From JBBQZP01 sp038207585 (GTDB lineage Bacteria; Pseudomonadota; Alphaproteobacteria; Rhodobacterales; Rhodobacteraceae): 38,537 nt of DNA. Below the pieces are notes generated by a model. The model was given only the letters and a program-made list of their open reading frames with translations, searched no databases and was not told where the DNA came from. This document shows positions 7,900 to 16,729 of the stretch, one piece after another. A program made the translations under genes and the position numbers. Each line of letters starts with the position of its first letter. Position 1 is the first letter of the stretch. The stretch covers positions 1 to 38,537 of the forward strand of contig JBBQZP010000032.1 in assembly GCA_038207585.1 (NCBI GenBank). The letters run 5' to 3'.

Positions 7900-8655
7900 A
7901 TGAAGGGGCTGGGTTTGGCCAGAGACCGGCGCGGTGATACCGCAACTCCACGGGTTGCCGATCATGTCGCGATCATCATGGATGGCAATGGCCGCTGGGC
8001 CACCAATCGCGGCTGGCCGCGCCTAGTCGGGCACCGCAAGGGGGCCGAACGGGTCAAGCAGATCGTGCGCTGCGCGCCGGATCTGGGTATCCGCTGGCTG
8101 ACGATCTATGCCTTTTCGACGGAAAACTGGAAGCGGTCGACAGAAGAGGTTCTGGGCCTGATGTCGATCTTTGCCCGCTATATTGAACGCGAGGCCGACC
8201 GCCTCGCGGCCGAGGGCGTGCGGATGCGCTTTATCGGCGACCGCAGCCGTCTGGACCCGAAACTGCAGCGTCTCATGGCCGGAATTGAAACCCGCACCGC
8301 CCCTTTGTCGCGGCTGAACCTGACGGTTGCGATCAACTATGGTGGCCGGGATGAGTTGATCCGCGCGGCAAGCCGTCTGGCGCGGGATGTGGCCGAGGGG
8401 CGCATCGCGCCGGGCGATGTTGACGAAGAGGCAATCTCGTCGCGCCTTGATACTGCCGATCTGCCCGACCCCGATCTGGTGATCCGCACCTCGGGCGAGA
8501 CGCGCACCTCGAACTTTCTGCCCTGGCAATCTGCCTATTCGGAATATGAATTCATCGAAACGCTCTGGCCCGATTTCAGCCCGGATGAACTGGCCACCAT
8601 CGTCAACCGCTTCGGGCGGCGCGAACGCCGCTTTGGCGGGGTGGTTGGCGCGTGA
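7900..8655 (+). CDS. uppS: (di-trans,poly-cis)-undecaprenyl diphosphate synthase
   Basis: Condenses isopentenyl diphosphate onto farnesyl diphosphate to make the C55 lipid carrier for peptidoglycan and other envelope polymers. The motif 'HVAIIMDGNGRWA' holds the catalytic Asp (residue 28 with this start). 'IYAFSTENWKRS' and 'PDLVIRTSGETRTSNFLPWQSAYSEYEF' are the other cis-prenyltransferase signatures. The start is uncertain: ATG 7900 has no clear ribosome binding site, whereas GAAGGGG just inside the frame could serve a TTG at 7915. The end overlaps cdsA by four bases (GTGA), indicating translational coupling. Confidence 0.95.
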   Translation: MKGLGLARDRRGDTATPRVADHVAIIMDGNGRWATNRGWPRLVGHRKGAERVKQIVRCAPDLGIRWLTIYAFSTENWKRSTEEVLGLMSIFARYIEREADRLAAEGVRMRFIGDRSRLDPKLQRLMAGIETRTAPLSRLNLTVAINYGGRDELIRAASRLARDVAEGRIAPGDVDEEAISSRLDTADLPDPDLVIRTSGETRTSNFLPWQSAYSEYEFIETLWPDFSPDELATIVNRFGRRERRFGGVVGA

Positions 8656-9446
8656 GCGCTGTGCCTGACCGCTGGTCAGACCTGCGCAAGCGGCTGATTT
8701 CCGCCGCTGTGATGCTGGTCGTGGGCGCGGTTGAGGTGTTTCTGGGCGGGCCGTCGTTCATGGCGATGGTTCTGGCCATTTGCGGCGTGATGATCTGGGA
8801 ATTGTCGGTGATGACCGGCGTGGGAAGTCGTCGCAAACCCACGCTTCTGGGCCTGTTTGCCGCGATCATGCTGGGGGCCGCGCTGTCATTGCCCGCTTGG
8901 GCTGCGTCGCTGGCGTTGATTGCTCCGGGGGTGCTGGGCGTGCTGGACGCGCGGCGCGACAAGGCGATTTATCTGGTCTATTCCGCGCTGATCATGGTCA
9001 CGGGCTTTGGCCTTGTTATCCTGCGCGCGACCGAAGGCATGACGGTGATCCTGTGGCTTTTGCTTCTGGTCGTCGTGGCGGATGTGGCTGGCTATTTCGT
9101 GGGCCGCATCGTTGGCGGGCCGAAGTTCTGGCCTGCAATTAGCCCGAAGAAAACTTGGTCCGGCACAGTTGCGGGCTGGGTCGGGGCGCTTGGTGTGGCA
9201 TTGGCGTTCATTGCAGCGGGCGAAGCGACGTGGCATCTTTTGTGGCTATCGCCCTTGGTGGTTTTCGCTGGCCAGCTTGGCGATATCGGCGAAAGCCTGA
9301 TCAAGCGGCGCGCGGGCGTCAAGGATAGCTCGCGCCTGATCCCGGGGCATGGGGGGGTGATGGACCGTTTCGATGCGCTGGCCGCCGCGGTGACGCTGGT
9401 TTTTCTTGTGTCACTGATGGCTCCGTTGCCCTTTGGCGCGGTGTAG
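8652..9446 (+). CDS. cdsA: phosphatidate cytidylyltransferase
   Basis: Makes CDP-diacylglycerol from phosphatidic acid and CTP, the branch point of phospholipid synthesis. It is a polytopic inner-membrane protein with several hydrophobic segments (for example 'LISAAVMLVVGAVEVFLGG' and 'ILWLLLLVVVADVAGYFVG'). The C-terminal CDS signature is clear: 'SPKKTWSG' followed by 'GQLGDIGESLIKRRAGVKDSSRLIPGHGGVMDRFDA'. It uses a GTG start overlapping the uppS stop codon. The stop is followed two bases later by the dxr ATG. Confidence 0.95.
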   Translation: MSAVPDRWSDLRKRLISAAVMLVVGAVEVFLGGPSFMAMVLAICGVMIWELSVMTGVGSRRKPTLLGLFAAIMLGAALSLPAWAASLALIAPGVLGVLDARRDKAIYLVYSALIMVTGFGLVILRATEGMTVILWLLLLVVVADVAGYFVGRIVGGPKFWPAISPKKTWSGTVAGWVGALGVALAFIAAGEATWHLLWLSPLVVFAGQLGDIGESLIKRRAGVKDSSRLIPGHGGVMDRFDALAAAVTLVFLVSLMAPLPFGAV

Positions 9447-9447
9447 C

Positions 9448-10632
9448 ATGCGCAGCGTTTCGATCTTTGGCGCAACCGGGTCGATCGGCGAAAGCACCTT
9501 CGATCTGATCTGCAGGGCAGGCGGGGCGGACGTGTTCCGCACCGTGGCGCTGACCGGCGGGCGCAATGTGGCGCGGCTGGCCGAAATGGCCCGCGCGCTG
9601 CGCGCCGAGGTGGCCGTCACCGCGCATGACGATTGCCTGCCCGCGCTGCGCGACGCGTTGGCGGGCAGTGGAGTTGCAGTGGCGGCCGGGCAGGCCGCAC
9701 TGGTCGAGGCGGCTGATCGGCCCGCCGACTGGCTGATGTCGGCCATCGTTGGTGCGGCGGGGCTCGCTCCGGGGTTTCGTGCGCTGCGGCATGGCACGAC
9801 GCTGGCCTTGGCCAACAAGGAAAGTCTGGTAACGGCGGGCGCTTTGCTGATGGCCGAGGCCGCGCGCCACGGAGCCATGATCCTGCCTGTGGACAGCGAA
9901 CATTCGGCGGTGTTTCAGGCGCTGACCGGTGAGGATATCGGGGCGGTCGAACGGGTGATCATCACCGCATCGGGCGGGCCGTTCCGCACCTGGGATGCGG
10001 CGCAGCTTCGCGCGGCCACCCCCGCGCAGGCAGTGGCGCATCCGAACTGGTCGATGGGCGCGCGGATTTCGATCGATTCCGCCAGCTTGTTTAACAAAGC
10101 ACTGGAACTTATTGAAACGCGAGAGTTTTTCGGCTTCACACCGGATCAGATCGAGGTCATCGTGCATCCGCAATCCATCATTCACGCGATGGTGGGCTTT
10201 GCCGATGGTGGCATCATGGCGCATCTGGGGCCTGCCGACATGCGCCACGCCATCGGCTTTGCGCTGAACTGGCCGCGCCGCGATGCGCTGCCGGTCGAAC
10301 GGGTGGACCTCGCGAAACTGGCCACACTCAGCTTCGAGGCCCCTGATCCAGATCGCTTTCCCGCGCTGCGACTGGCGCGTGAGGTGATGGCGGCACGCGG
10401 TCTGACCGGGGCCGCCTTCAACGCGGCCAAAGAGGTGGCGCTGGATCATTTCATGGCGGGTGGGATTGGCTTTAGCGACATGGCGCCGCTGGTCGAAGAC
10501 ACGATTGCCCGCCTTTCGCGCAACAATTGCCTTGGAAATGCCCCGACTGCCCTTGAGGATGTGCTGAACATGGACCATCTGGCACGTATCGAAGCGGGTC
10601 AGGTGGCCCGGGCCTTCAGGGCGCGCAGGTAA
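9448..10632 (+). CDS. dxr: 1-deoxy-D-xylulose 5-phosphate reductoisomerase
   Basis: The NADPH-dependent second step of the MEP isoprenoid pathway, feeding UppS next door. It begins 'MRSVSIFGATGSIGEST' (NADPH-binding loop). 'ALANKESLVTAGALL' and 'ILPVDSEHSAVFQAL' carry the metal- and substrate-binding residues, and 'GARISIDSASLFNKALELIE' is the mobile-loop region. I chose ATG 9448, two bases after the cdsA stop. A TTG further upstream would give five extra residues inside cdsA and does not match the family N-terminus. The predicted protein has 394 residues. Confidence 0.96.
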   Translation: MRSVSIFGATGSIGESTFDLICRAGGADVFRTVALTGGRNVARLAEMARALRAEVAVTAHDDCLPALRDALAGSGVAVAAGQAALVEAADRPADWLMSAIVGAAGLAPGFRALRHGTTLALANKESLVTAGALLMAEAARHGAMILPVDSEHSAVFQALTGEDIGAVERVIITASGGPFRTWDAAQLRAATPAQAVAHPNWSMGARISIDSASLFNKALELIETREFFGFTPDQIEVIVHPQSIIHAMVGFADGGIMAHLGPADMRHAIGFALNWPRRDALPVERVDLAKLATLSFEAPDPDRFPALRLAREVMAARGLTGAAFNAAKEVALDHFMAGGIGFSDMAPLVEDTIARLSRNNCLGNAPTALEDVLNMDHLARIEAGQVARAFRARR

Positions 10633-10642
10633 AGGGAACGCA

Positions 10643-11977
10643 GTGGAACTTTTTGGCTTTATTCCGTCGCTGGGCAGTGCCGCCTGGACCATTGTCGCGT
10701 TTGTCCTCGTCTTGTCGATCATCGTGTCGATCCATGAATACGGCCACTATATCGTGGGCCGCTGGTGCGGCATCCATGCCGAGGTGTTCAGTCTGGGCTT
10801 TGGACCCGTGCTTTTCAGCCGCGTCGACAAGCGTGGCACCAAATGGCAGATCGCCGCCGTTCCGTTCGGCGGTTATGTCAAGTTTCTGGGCGATGCCGAT
10901 GCGGCGTCGCGCCCCGATGCCGGGGCCGTGGTGGGGATGACCCCGGCCGAGCGCCGTCACACCATGCAGGGCGCTCCGCTTTGGGCGCGGGCGGCGACTG
11001 TGGCCGCCGGACCGATCTTCAACTTCATCCTGTCCACCGTGATCTATATCGGGCTCGTGCTTTATCAGGGCGTCCAGCAGGATCAGCCCACGGTGGCCAG
11101 CCTGCAGCCCACGCCGTTTGCGGGGGCGTCACTGCTGCCCGGTGACAAGATCATCGCGATCAACGGCAATCCCACACCCGATGCTGAAACTTTGAATGCC
11201 GTTGTGAAAGGCCTGCCGGCTGCACCATCTGTGATTTATTCGGTGGAACGGGGTGCAAGCACGACCGATGTAGCGGGCCCATATCCTCAGCCCGCGCTGG
11301 CCAATTATGTGCAGCCGGGGTCAGCGGCCGAAGCGGCGGGTGTGCTGGAAGGCGATGTCATTCTGGCAATCAATGGCACCCCGATTTCGACCTTTGATCA
11401 GATGCGCGACATTGCAGGCGCGTCGGATGGCAAACCCCTGACTCTCAAAATCTGGCGCGACGGGGCAGAGCTTGAAAAGACCATGACGCCAAAGCAGGAC
11501 GATGTGTCGAACCCCGATGGCACGTTCGAGCGGCGCTGGCTGATCGGCCTGTCGGGCACCTATGTGTTCACGCAGGAACTGCGTCCGGCAGGCCCGGTCG
11601 AGGCGATGAAGCTTGGTGCAGTCCAGACCTATGACGTTATCACGCGCAGTTTGACGGGCCTTTACAGCTTTGCGGTGGGCGACATCAGCAAATGCACGAT
11701 CCGGGGCGCTGTCAGTATTGCGAAAGTGTCGGGCCAGGCGGCATCGCTGGGGCTTGTGACCTTCATTGCCTTTGTGGCGATGCTGTCAACGGGCGTGGGG
11801 CTTTTGAACCTGTTCCCGATCCCGGTGCTGGACGGCGGGCATCTGGTCTTTTACGCCTATGAGGCGATCTTTCGCCGTCCCCCGTCGGACGCGGCGATGC
11901 GCGTTCTGATGAGCGTCGGCCTTGTGGTCATCATCAGCTTCATGATTTTTGGCCTGACCAACGATTTCACCTGCTGA
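10643..11977 (+). CDS. rseP: site-2 zinc metalloprotease, RIP family
   Basis: An inner-membrane intramembrane protease that cleaves anti-sigma factors and leftover signal peptides. The zinc motif HEYGH is at residues 31-35 in the first helix. The second site is 'NLFPIPVLDGGHLVFY' near the C-terminus (LDG motif). A PDZ domain is visible around 'VQPGSAAEAAGVLEGDVILAINGTPI', with a weaker, degenerate PDZ just before it ('FAGASLLPGDKIIAINGNP'). At 444 residues it matches E. coli RseP. It has a GTG start with AAAGGGAA ahead of it. Its position between dxr and bamA is the standard one. Confidence 0.95.
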   Translation: MELFGFIPSLGSAAWTIVAFVLVLSIIVSIHEYGHYIVGRWCGIHAEVFSLGFGPVLFSRVDKRGTKWQIAAVPFGGYVKFLGDADAASRPDAGAVVGMTPAERRHTMQGAPLWARAATVAAGPIFNFILSTVIYIGLVLYQGVQQDQPTVASLQPTPFAGASLLPGDKIIAINGNPTPDAETLNAVVKGLPAAPSVIYSVERGASTTDVAGPYPQPALANYVQPGSAAEAAGVLEGDVILAINGTPISTFDQMRDIAGASDGKPLTLKIWRDGAELEKTMTPKQDDVSNPDGTFERRWLIGLSGTYVFTQELRPAGPVEAMKLGAVQTYDVITRSLTGLYSFAVGDISKCTIRGAVSIAKVSGQAASLGLVTFIAFVAMLSTGVGLLNLFPIPVLDGGHLVFYAYEAIFRRPPSDAAMRVLMSVGLVVIISFMIFGLTNDFTC

Positions 11978-12051
11978 CCGGTTCAGATCGTCAAATTGAT
12001 GCCACATTCCTTGGTTAGAAAGCCGTAGCAGAACTGTAAACGGGCGGCATT

Positions 12052-12189
12052 ATGGAAAACGTCATCAAAGGGTATCGCGGCCTCTCGCTGCTGGTAAACC
12101 TGAACTGGGACCGGATTTTTACGCTGGGCACAGTCGTTGCGGGCCTTTTGGCCGGGGCGTTTCTGGGCACCACGCTGGTTCATCCGTGA
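12052..12189 (+). CDS. small membrane protein, 45 residues, function unknown
   Basis: A short open frame between rseP and bamA: a basic and polar N-terminus (MENVIKGYRGLSLLVNLNWD), then one hydrophobic helix of about 20 residues rich in Gly and Ala, ending TTLVHP. Codon use fits the neighbours (GC-rich third positions). The 'YRGLSLLVNLNWDR' segment looks like a conserved motif; I recall similar tiny proteins in Rhodobacteraceae but cannot verify this. It is probably an inner-membrane microprotein with its N-terminal part in the cytoplasm. The ribosome binding site is weak. No function can be assigned. Confidence 0.65.
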   Translation: MENVIKGYRGLSLLVNLNWDRIFTLGTVVAGLLAGAFLGTTLVHP

Positions 12190-12249
12190 CTTTCCGGCAA
12201 GCAGGCACAACAGCTTGTGTTCGGTTGCCCCAAATTCGTCTATGGCCTT

Positions 12250-12278
12250 TTGACAAGGCCCGCCATTCCCGGTAGTCA
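12250..12278 (+). promoter_or_regulatory. possible bamA promoter
   Basis: A perfect TTGACA (12250-12255) is followed after 17 bases by TAGTCA (12273-12278), a poor -10 match. It lies about 35 bases upstream of the chosen bamA start. It would place the upstream GTG (12217) outside the transcript. Confidence 0.3.
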
Positions 12279-12312
12279 GAATGCCAAGTCAAAGCATTCA
12301 CGGGGCAGGCAG

Positions 12313-14706
12313 ATGGTTCATTCGACAGGCGGGGCTATGGCCTTTACGGGTTCAATGCGGCGTCCTGCCCTTGTCGGAGTGGTGGCGCTTTTCCTTGCCT
12401 TCGCAGGTGTTTGCGGCGCGTTTCTGACACCCGCCTTCGCGCAATCCTACAGCTTTTCCCAGGTAAAAATCGAAGGCAATGACCGGGTCGACGGCAATTC
12501 GATCCTGCGTTTTGCCGGAATCGGTCGCGGCCAGCCGGTCAGTTCGGGCGATCTGAACGATGCCTATCAACGCGTCGTCAACTCGGGGTTGTTCGAGACG
12601 GTCGAAGTTCTGCCGCAGGGCGGCACACTTCTGATCCGGGTCAAGGAATATCCGGTCATCAACATCATCAACTTCGAAGGCAACCGTCGCCTGAAGGATG
12701 AGGCGCTGGCTAAAATCGTGAAATCGCAGTCGCGCCGGGTCTATTCGCCCGCTGCGGCCGAAGCGGATGCCGCAGCGATCACCGAAGCCTACCGCTCGTC
12801 CGGGCGCATCACCGTGACGGTTGACCCGCGCATTATCCGGCGGTCCGACAACCGCGTCGATCTGGTGTTCGAGATCAAGGAAGGCAAGATCGTCGAGATC
12901 GAGCGTCTGACCTTTGTCGGCAACCGCGATTTCACCGACCGTCGCCTGCGTCAGGTCTTGCAGACCAAACAGGCGGGGCTTTTGCGCACCTTTGTGCAGC
13001 GTGACACGTTCGTCCCCGAACGGCTGGAATTGGACAAGCAGCTTTTGCGCGATTTCTACCTGTCGCGCGGCTATATCGACTTTCAGGTGCTGGATGCGTC
13101 GGGCGATGTGTCGCGCGAACGCGACGCCTATTTCGTGACCTTCACAGTGCAGGAAGGTCAGCGCTTCCGCTTTGGTGCAATCAGCGCGTCCAGCGAGATC
13201 GCCGAAGTGGATGCGGCCCCGTTCGAGGCGCTGCTGCGGATCCGCCCGGGTGTCACCTATTCCCCCGCGATCGTTGATGCCAACATCTCGCGGCTGGAGG
13301 CGCTGGCGCAACGTCAAAGCCTGAACTTCGTCAAGATCGAACCCCGCATCACCCGCAACGAACGGGATCAGACGCTGGATGTCGATTTCGTGATCTCGCG
13401 CGGTGAGAAGGTGTTTGTCGAACGCATCGACATCGAGGGTAACACCACGACGCTGGATCAGGTCGTGCGCCGCCAGTTCCAGACGGTCGAGGGCGATCCG
13501 TTCAACCCGCGCGAAGTGCGTCAGGCGGCCGAGCGTATCCGTGCGCTTGGATATTTCGCCGATGCCAAGGTTGATGCACAACCGGGCACCGCCGACGGTC
13601 AGGTGATCGTCAATGTCGATGTCACCGAACAGCCGACGGGTTCACTGGCGTTTGGCGCAACCTACGGCGCCACCAACGGGATCGGCTTTTCGGTCGGCCT
13701 GACGGAAACCAACTTTCTGGGGCGCGGCCAGACGGTGGGCATCAACATCGGTACCGGCACCGACAACGTGGACTCGTCCATCACCTTTGTCGAACCGGCG
13801 TTTCTGGGCCGCAATCTGCAGTTTTCGTTCGATGCCAATTATAACACCACCAACAACCAGAATGCGGATTACAATACCAGAAGCTTTGGCGTCTCCCCGT
13901 CGATCAGCTTTCCGATCAGCCAGTTTGGCCGGTTGCAACTGCGTTACCGCCTTGCTTCGGCCGAAATTCTGGATGTGGCGCGGACGACGATTGATGATCC
14001 GGCCACGCCCGATGTGAACGAGGCCAGTCTGGGCTCGTCCCCCATTCTGATCGCAGAAGAGGGGCTGGGCGCGCTGGTCAAAAGTTCGCTTGGCTATACC
14101 TACAGCTTTGACAATCGCAAGACCGGCCTGAACCCCAAGGGTGGCCTGCTGCTGCGCTTTGGTCAGGAATTCGCGGGACTGGGCGGCGACACCAAGTCGA
14201 TCACCACGAATATTCTGGCCGTCGCGGAAACGACCGTGCTGAATGAGGACATTACCGTCCGCGCCATTTTCGAAGGCGGCGCGGTCAAGACATTCGACGG
14301 TGACAACAGCCGGGTGACGGACCGTTATTTCGGCAACACAAAGATCCGCGGTTTTGATCCCAACGGTCTGGGACCCCGTGATCTTGGCGCCGGAAACCGT
14401 GATGCGTTGGGCGGCAACCTGTTTGCCGTGGCTCGGTTCGAGGCCGACTTTCCGGTCGGCCTGCCCGAAGAGTATGGCATCACGGCGGGGGTTTTCGCCG
14501 ACGTCGGGTCGGTCTGGAGCCTCGACAACACGGCGGGTCAGGGCGGTCCGGTCGATGACAGTTTCCACTTGCGGTCGGCCATCGGTATATCAGTGTTCTG
14601 GAAGACTCCGGTTGGCCCGCTGCGCTTCAACTTCGCGCATGTGATCCAGAAGGAATCGTATGACGAGACACGCGCCTTCGATCTGACCATCTCGACCAAG
14701 TTCTGA
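12313..14706 (+). CDS. bamA: outer membrane protein assembly factor BamA (Omp85)
   Basis: The central component of the BAM complex that folds beta-barrel proteins into the outer membrane. The signal peptide is 'RRPALVGVVALFLAFAGVCGAFLTPAFA', cleaved before QSYSFSQ. Five POTRA domains follow (repeated 'I.GN.R' strands, e.g. 'VKIEGNDRVD', 'INFEGNRRLKDEAL', 'LTFVGNRDFTDRRLRQVL', 'IDIEGNTTTLDQVVRRQF'), then a 16-strand barrel with the conserved 'IRGFDPNGLGPRD' (RGF/Y motif). It ends in Phe (DLTISTKF), as expected for a Bam substrate. The start is one of ATG 12313, 12337 or 12355; 12313 gives 797 residues. An upstream GTG at 12217 would bury the signal peptide. Confidence 0.95.
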   Translation: MVHSTGGAMAFTGSMRRPALVGVVALFLAFAGVCGAFLTPAFAQSYSFSQVKIEGNDRVDGNSILRFAGIGRGQPVSSGDLNDAYQRVVNSGLFETVEVLPQGGTLLIRVKEYPVINIINFEGNRRLKDEALAKIVKSQSRRVYSPAAAEADAAAITEAYRSSGRITVTVDPRIIRRSDNRVDLVFEIKEGKIVEIERLTFVGNRDFTDRRLRQVLQTKQAGLLRTFVQRDTFVPERLELDKQLLRDFYLSRGYIDFQVLDASGDVSRERDAYFVTFTVQEGQRFRFGAISASSEIAEVDAAPFEALLRIRPGVTYSPAIVDANISRLEALAQRQSLNFVKIEPRITRNERDQTLDVDFVISRGEKVFVERIDIEGNTTTLDQVVRRQFQTVEGDPFNPREVRQAAERIRALGYFADAKVDAQPGTADGQVIVNVDVTEQPTGSLAFGATYGATNGIGFSVGLTETNFLGRGQTVGINIGTGTDNVDSSITFVEPAFLGRNLQFSFDANYNTTNNQNADYNTRSFGVSPSISFPISQFGRLQLRYRLASAEILDVARTTIDDPATPDVNEASLGSSPILIAEEGLGALVKSSLGYTYSFDNRKTGLNPKGGLLLRFGQEFAGLGGDTKSITTNILAVAETTVLNEDITVRAIFEGGAVKTFDGDNSRVTDRYFGNTKIRGFDPNGLGPRDLGAGNRDALGGNLFAVARFEADFPVGLPEEYGITAGVFADVGSVWSLDNTAGQGGPVDDSFHLRSAIGISVFWKTPVGPLRFNFAHVIQKESYDETRAFDLTISTKF

Positions 14707-15365
14707 TGCGGGCAGGGCGGGCTGTATCGCTGTTTGTTGCGGCGATCCTGGTCTGTGCCGCACCGATCGCGGCACAAGAGGCAGGCCCGCTCAACAGCCC
14801 GATCCTGACACTTGAACAGGACCGTCTCTTTACCGGCACGCTTTATGGCAAGGCCGTTCAAGCGCGGATTGATACCGCTGCACAGGCATTGCAGGCCGAA
14901 AACCGCAAGATCGAAGCTGATCTGGAGGCCGAAGAGCGTGACCTGACCGAACAGCGGGCAAAGATGGAACCTCTTGCCTTTCGCAAACTGGCCGACGCGT
15001 TCGACGAAAAGGCCAATGCGATCCGCGCCGCCCGTATGTCCAAGGCCCGCACGCTGAGCGAAGAGCGCGACAGCGAGCGCAAGGTCTTTCTGACCACGGC
15101 CGCCCCGATCATCGCCAAGCTTATGACAGAGGCGGGGGCGGTCGCTATCGTCGACAAGACTGCCATTATCCTGTCGTTCGACCGGATTGACATCACCGAT
15201 GCCGCCATTGCCCGCATCGACGAGGTTCTGGGCGACGGCACCCGCCCGCCCGAGAACGCGCCGCCCGAACCCGGACTGTCGCTTGATCCCGCACCCGCCC
15301 CGACGCCTGACGTCGTGCCCGAACCGTTGCCCGAACCCTCACCCGCACCGCAGGTCTTGCCCTGA
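14706..15365 (+). CDS. OmpH/Skp-family periplasmic chaperone with proline-rich tail
   Basis: A periplasmic chaperone that holds unfolded outer-membrane proteins on their way to BamA. The signal peptide (residues 1-23) ends at 'APIAAQ'. The Skp pattern follows: an N-terminal beta strand, then a long charged coiled coil (about residues 55-125, 'AENRKIEADLEAEERDLTEQRAKM'), then 'AGAVAIVDKTAIILSFDRIDITDAAI'. Residues 180-219 form an unusual tail with 16 prolines in 40 positions, absent from E. coli Skp. The start overlaps the bamA stop by one base (TGATG), so translation is coupled. Confidence 0.88.
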   Translation: MRAGRAVSLFVAAILVCAAPIAAQEAGPLNSPILTLEQDRLFTGTLYGKAVQARIDTAAQALQAENRKIEADLEAEERDLTEQRAKMEPLAFRKLADAFDEKANAIRAARMSKARTLSEERDSERKVFLTTAAPIIAKLMTEAGAVAIVDKTAIILSFDRIDITDAAIARIDEVLGDGTRPPENAPPEPGLSLDPAPAPTPDVVPEPLPEPSPAPQVLP

Positions 15366-15437
15366 ACCTGTGCGAACGGGTTGCCCGCGCGCGGCCAAAT
15401 TGCTAGTCACACCAACAGGCCGGAACAGGAGATGCCG

Positions 15438-15911
15438 ATGAACGATGCCGCCCCGATCGCAGCCCCCATGACGGCAGATCTTGATCTGATCCAACGGATC
15501 ATCCCGCACCGCTTTCCCTTCCTTCTGATCGACAAGGTGCGCGATATTGTCCTGCACAAATTCTGCATCGGAATCAAGAATGTGACCAACAACGAGCCGC
15601 ATTTTCAGGGCCATTTCCCCGGTCTGCCGATCATGCCCGGTGTGATGATCATCGAGGCGATGGCGCAGACCTCGGGTGTGTTGGTGGGTCTGTCCAGCGA
15701 TCTGGTGGACAAGAACGCCAAGGTGTTCTTCATGGGTGTTGATGCGTGCAAATTCCGCCGCAAGGTGGTGCCGGGCGACGTGTTGGAGTTGCATGTGACC
15801 GCGCTGCGCGGGGGCGGCAAGGTCTGGAAATTTGAAGGCCGCGCCATGGTGGAAGGCGAGCTTGCCGCCGAGGCGACCTTCATGGCGATGATCGACGTCC
15901 CGAAAGCCTGA
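15438..15911 (+). CDS. fabZ: 3-hydroxyacyl-[ACP] dehydratase
   Basis: Dehydrates 3-hydroxyacyl-ACP in fatty acid elongation and competes with LpxA for hydroxymyristoyl-ACP. The hot-dog fold signatures are 'IPHRFPFLLIDKV' and 'HFQGHFPGLPIMPGVMIIEAMAQ', the latter containing the catalytic His and Glu. ATG 15438 is preceded by AGGAG at a good distance and gives 157 residues. Upstream starts lack support. The stop is followed one base later by the lpxA ATG. Confidence 0.95.
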   Translation: MNDAAPIAAPMTADLDLIQRIIPHRFPFLLIDKVRDIVLHKFCIGIKNVTNNEPHFQGHFPGLPIMPGVMIIEAMAQTSGVLVGLSSDLVDKNAKVFFMGVDACKFRRKVVPGDVLELHVTALRGGGKVWKFEGRAMVEGELAAEATFMAMIDVPKA

Positions 15912-15912
15912 C

Positions 15913-16719
15913 ATGACCGACGCCCCCCGCCTGTCCCCCCCCCGCTTTCACCCAAGCGCGGTGATCGACCCCGCTGCCAGAATAGGCGCGGGGTGCGAGG
16001 TTGGCCCGTTTGCGGTGATCGGGCCTGAGGTGACGCTGGGTGCGGGTGTTGTGGTCAAAAGCCACGCCGTTGTCACCGGCTGGACGGATGTGGGCGAAGG
16101 GTCAGTGATCTTTCCCTTTGCCACTGTCGGTGAGGTGCCGCAGGATCTGAAATACAAGGGCGAACGCACCCGCCTGATTATCGGTGCGCGCTGCCGCATC
16201 CGCGAGGGTGCCACGCTCAACATCGGCACCGAAGGCGGCGGCGGTATTACCCGCGTTGGCGACGATTGTTTGATCATGACGGGCGCACATGTTGGCCATG
16301 ATGCGCAGATCGGCAACCGGGTGATCCTGGTCAATCAGGTCGCCATCGCGGGGCATTGCGTGCTGGGCGATGATGTCATCGTGGGCGGGCTTTCGGGCGT
16401 GCATCAATGGGTGCGGATCGGGCAGGGTGCGATCATCGGTGCGGTGACAATGGTCACGAATGATGTGCTGCCCTATGGCCTTGTGCAGGGGCCGCGGGGC
16501 GAATTGGACGGGCTTAATCTGGTGGGCCTCAAACGGCGCGGGGTTGAGCGATCCGAGATCACGGCGCTGCGCGAGGCGTATCAGGTTCTTGCGTCTGGTG
16601 AGGGCACCTTTCATGCCAGGGCCGAGGCTTTGGCCGCCAGCAATGCAAGCCCGCTTGTACGCGAGATGACCGATTTCATCCTTGCCGCGTCAGACCGCTC
16701 GTTCCTGACGCCGAAATGA
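15913..16719 (+). CDS. lpxA: acyl-[ACP]-UDP-N-acetylglucosamine O-acyltransferase
   Basis: Catalyses the first step of lipid A synthesis. The N-terminal two thirds are left-handed beta-helix hexapeptide repeats ('IDPAARIGAGCEVGPFAVIGPEVTLGAGVVV'). The catalytic His lies in 'MTGAHVGHDAQIG', and 'YKGERTRLIIGARCRIREGATLN' is LpxA-specific. The C-terminal helical domain begins near 'NLVGLKRRGVERSEI'. At 268 residues it has normal length. In many proteobacteria lpxD precedes fabZ-lpxA; here it does not. Confidence 0.95.
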   Translation: MTDAPRLSPPRFHPSAVIDPAARIGAGCEVGPFAVIGPEVTLGAGVVVKSHAVVTGWTDVGEGSVIFPFATVGEVPQDLKYKGERTRLIIGARCRIREGATLNIGTEGGGGITRVGDDCLIMTGAHVGHDAQIGNRVILVNQVAIAGHCVLGDDVIVGGLSGVHQWVRIGQGAIIGAVTMVTNDVLPYGLVQGPRGELDGLNLVGLKRRGVERSEITALREAYQVLASGEGTFHARAEALAASNASPLVREMTDFILAASDRSFLTPK

Positions 16720-16729
16720 CCGGGCGCGC

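Noticed and set aside
9319..10722. A 467-codon minus-strand frame opposite dxr
   Set aside because: Shadow frame; dxr on the plus strand has all family motifs, and this product is Arg/His-rich with no recognisable domain.
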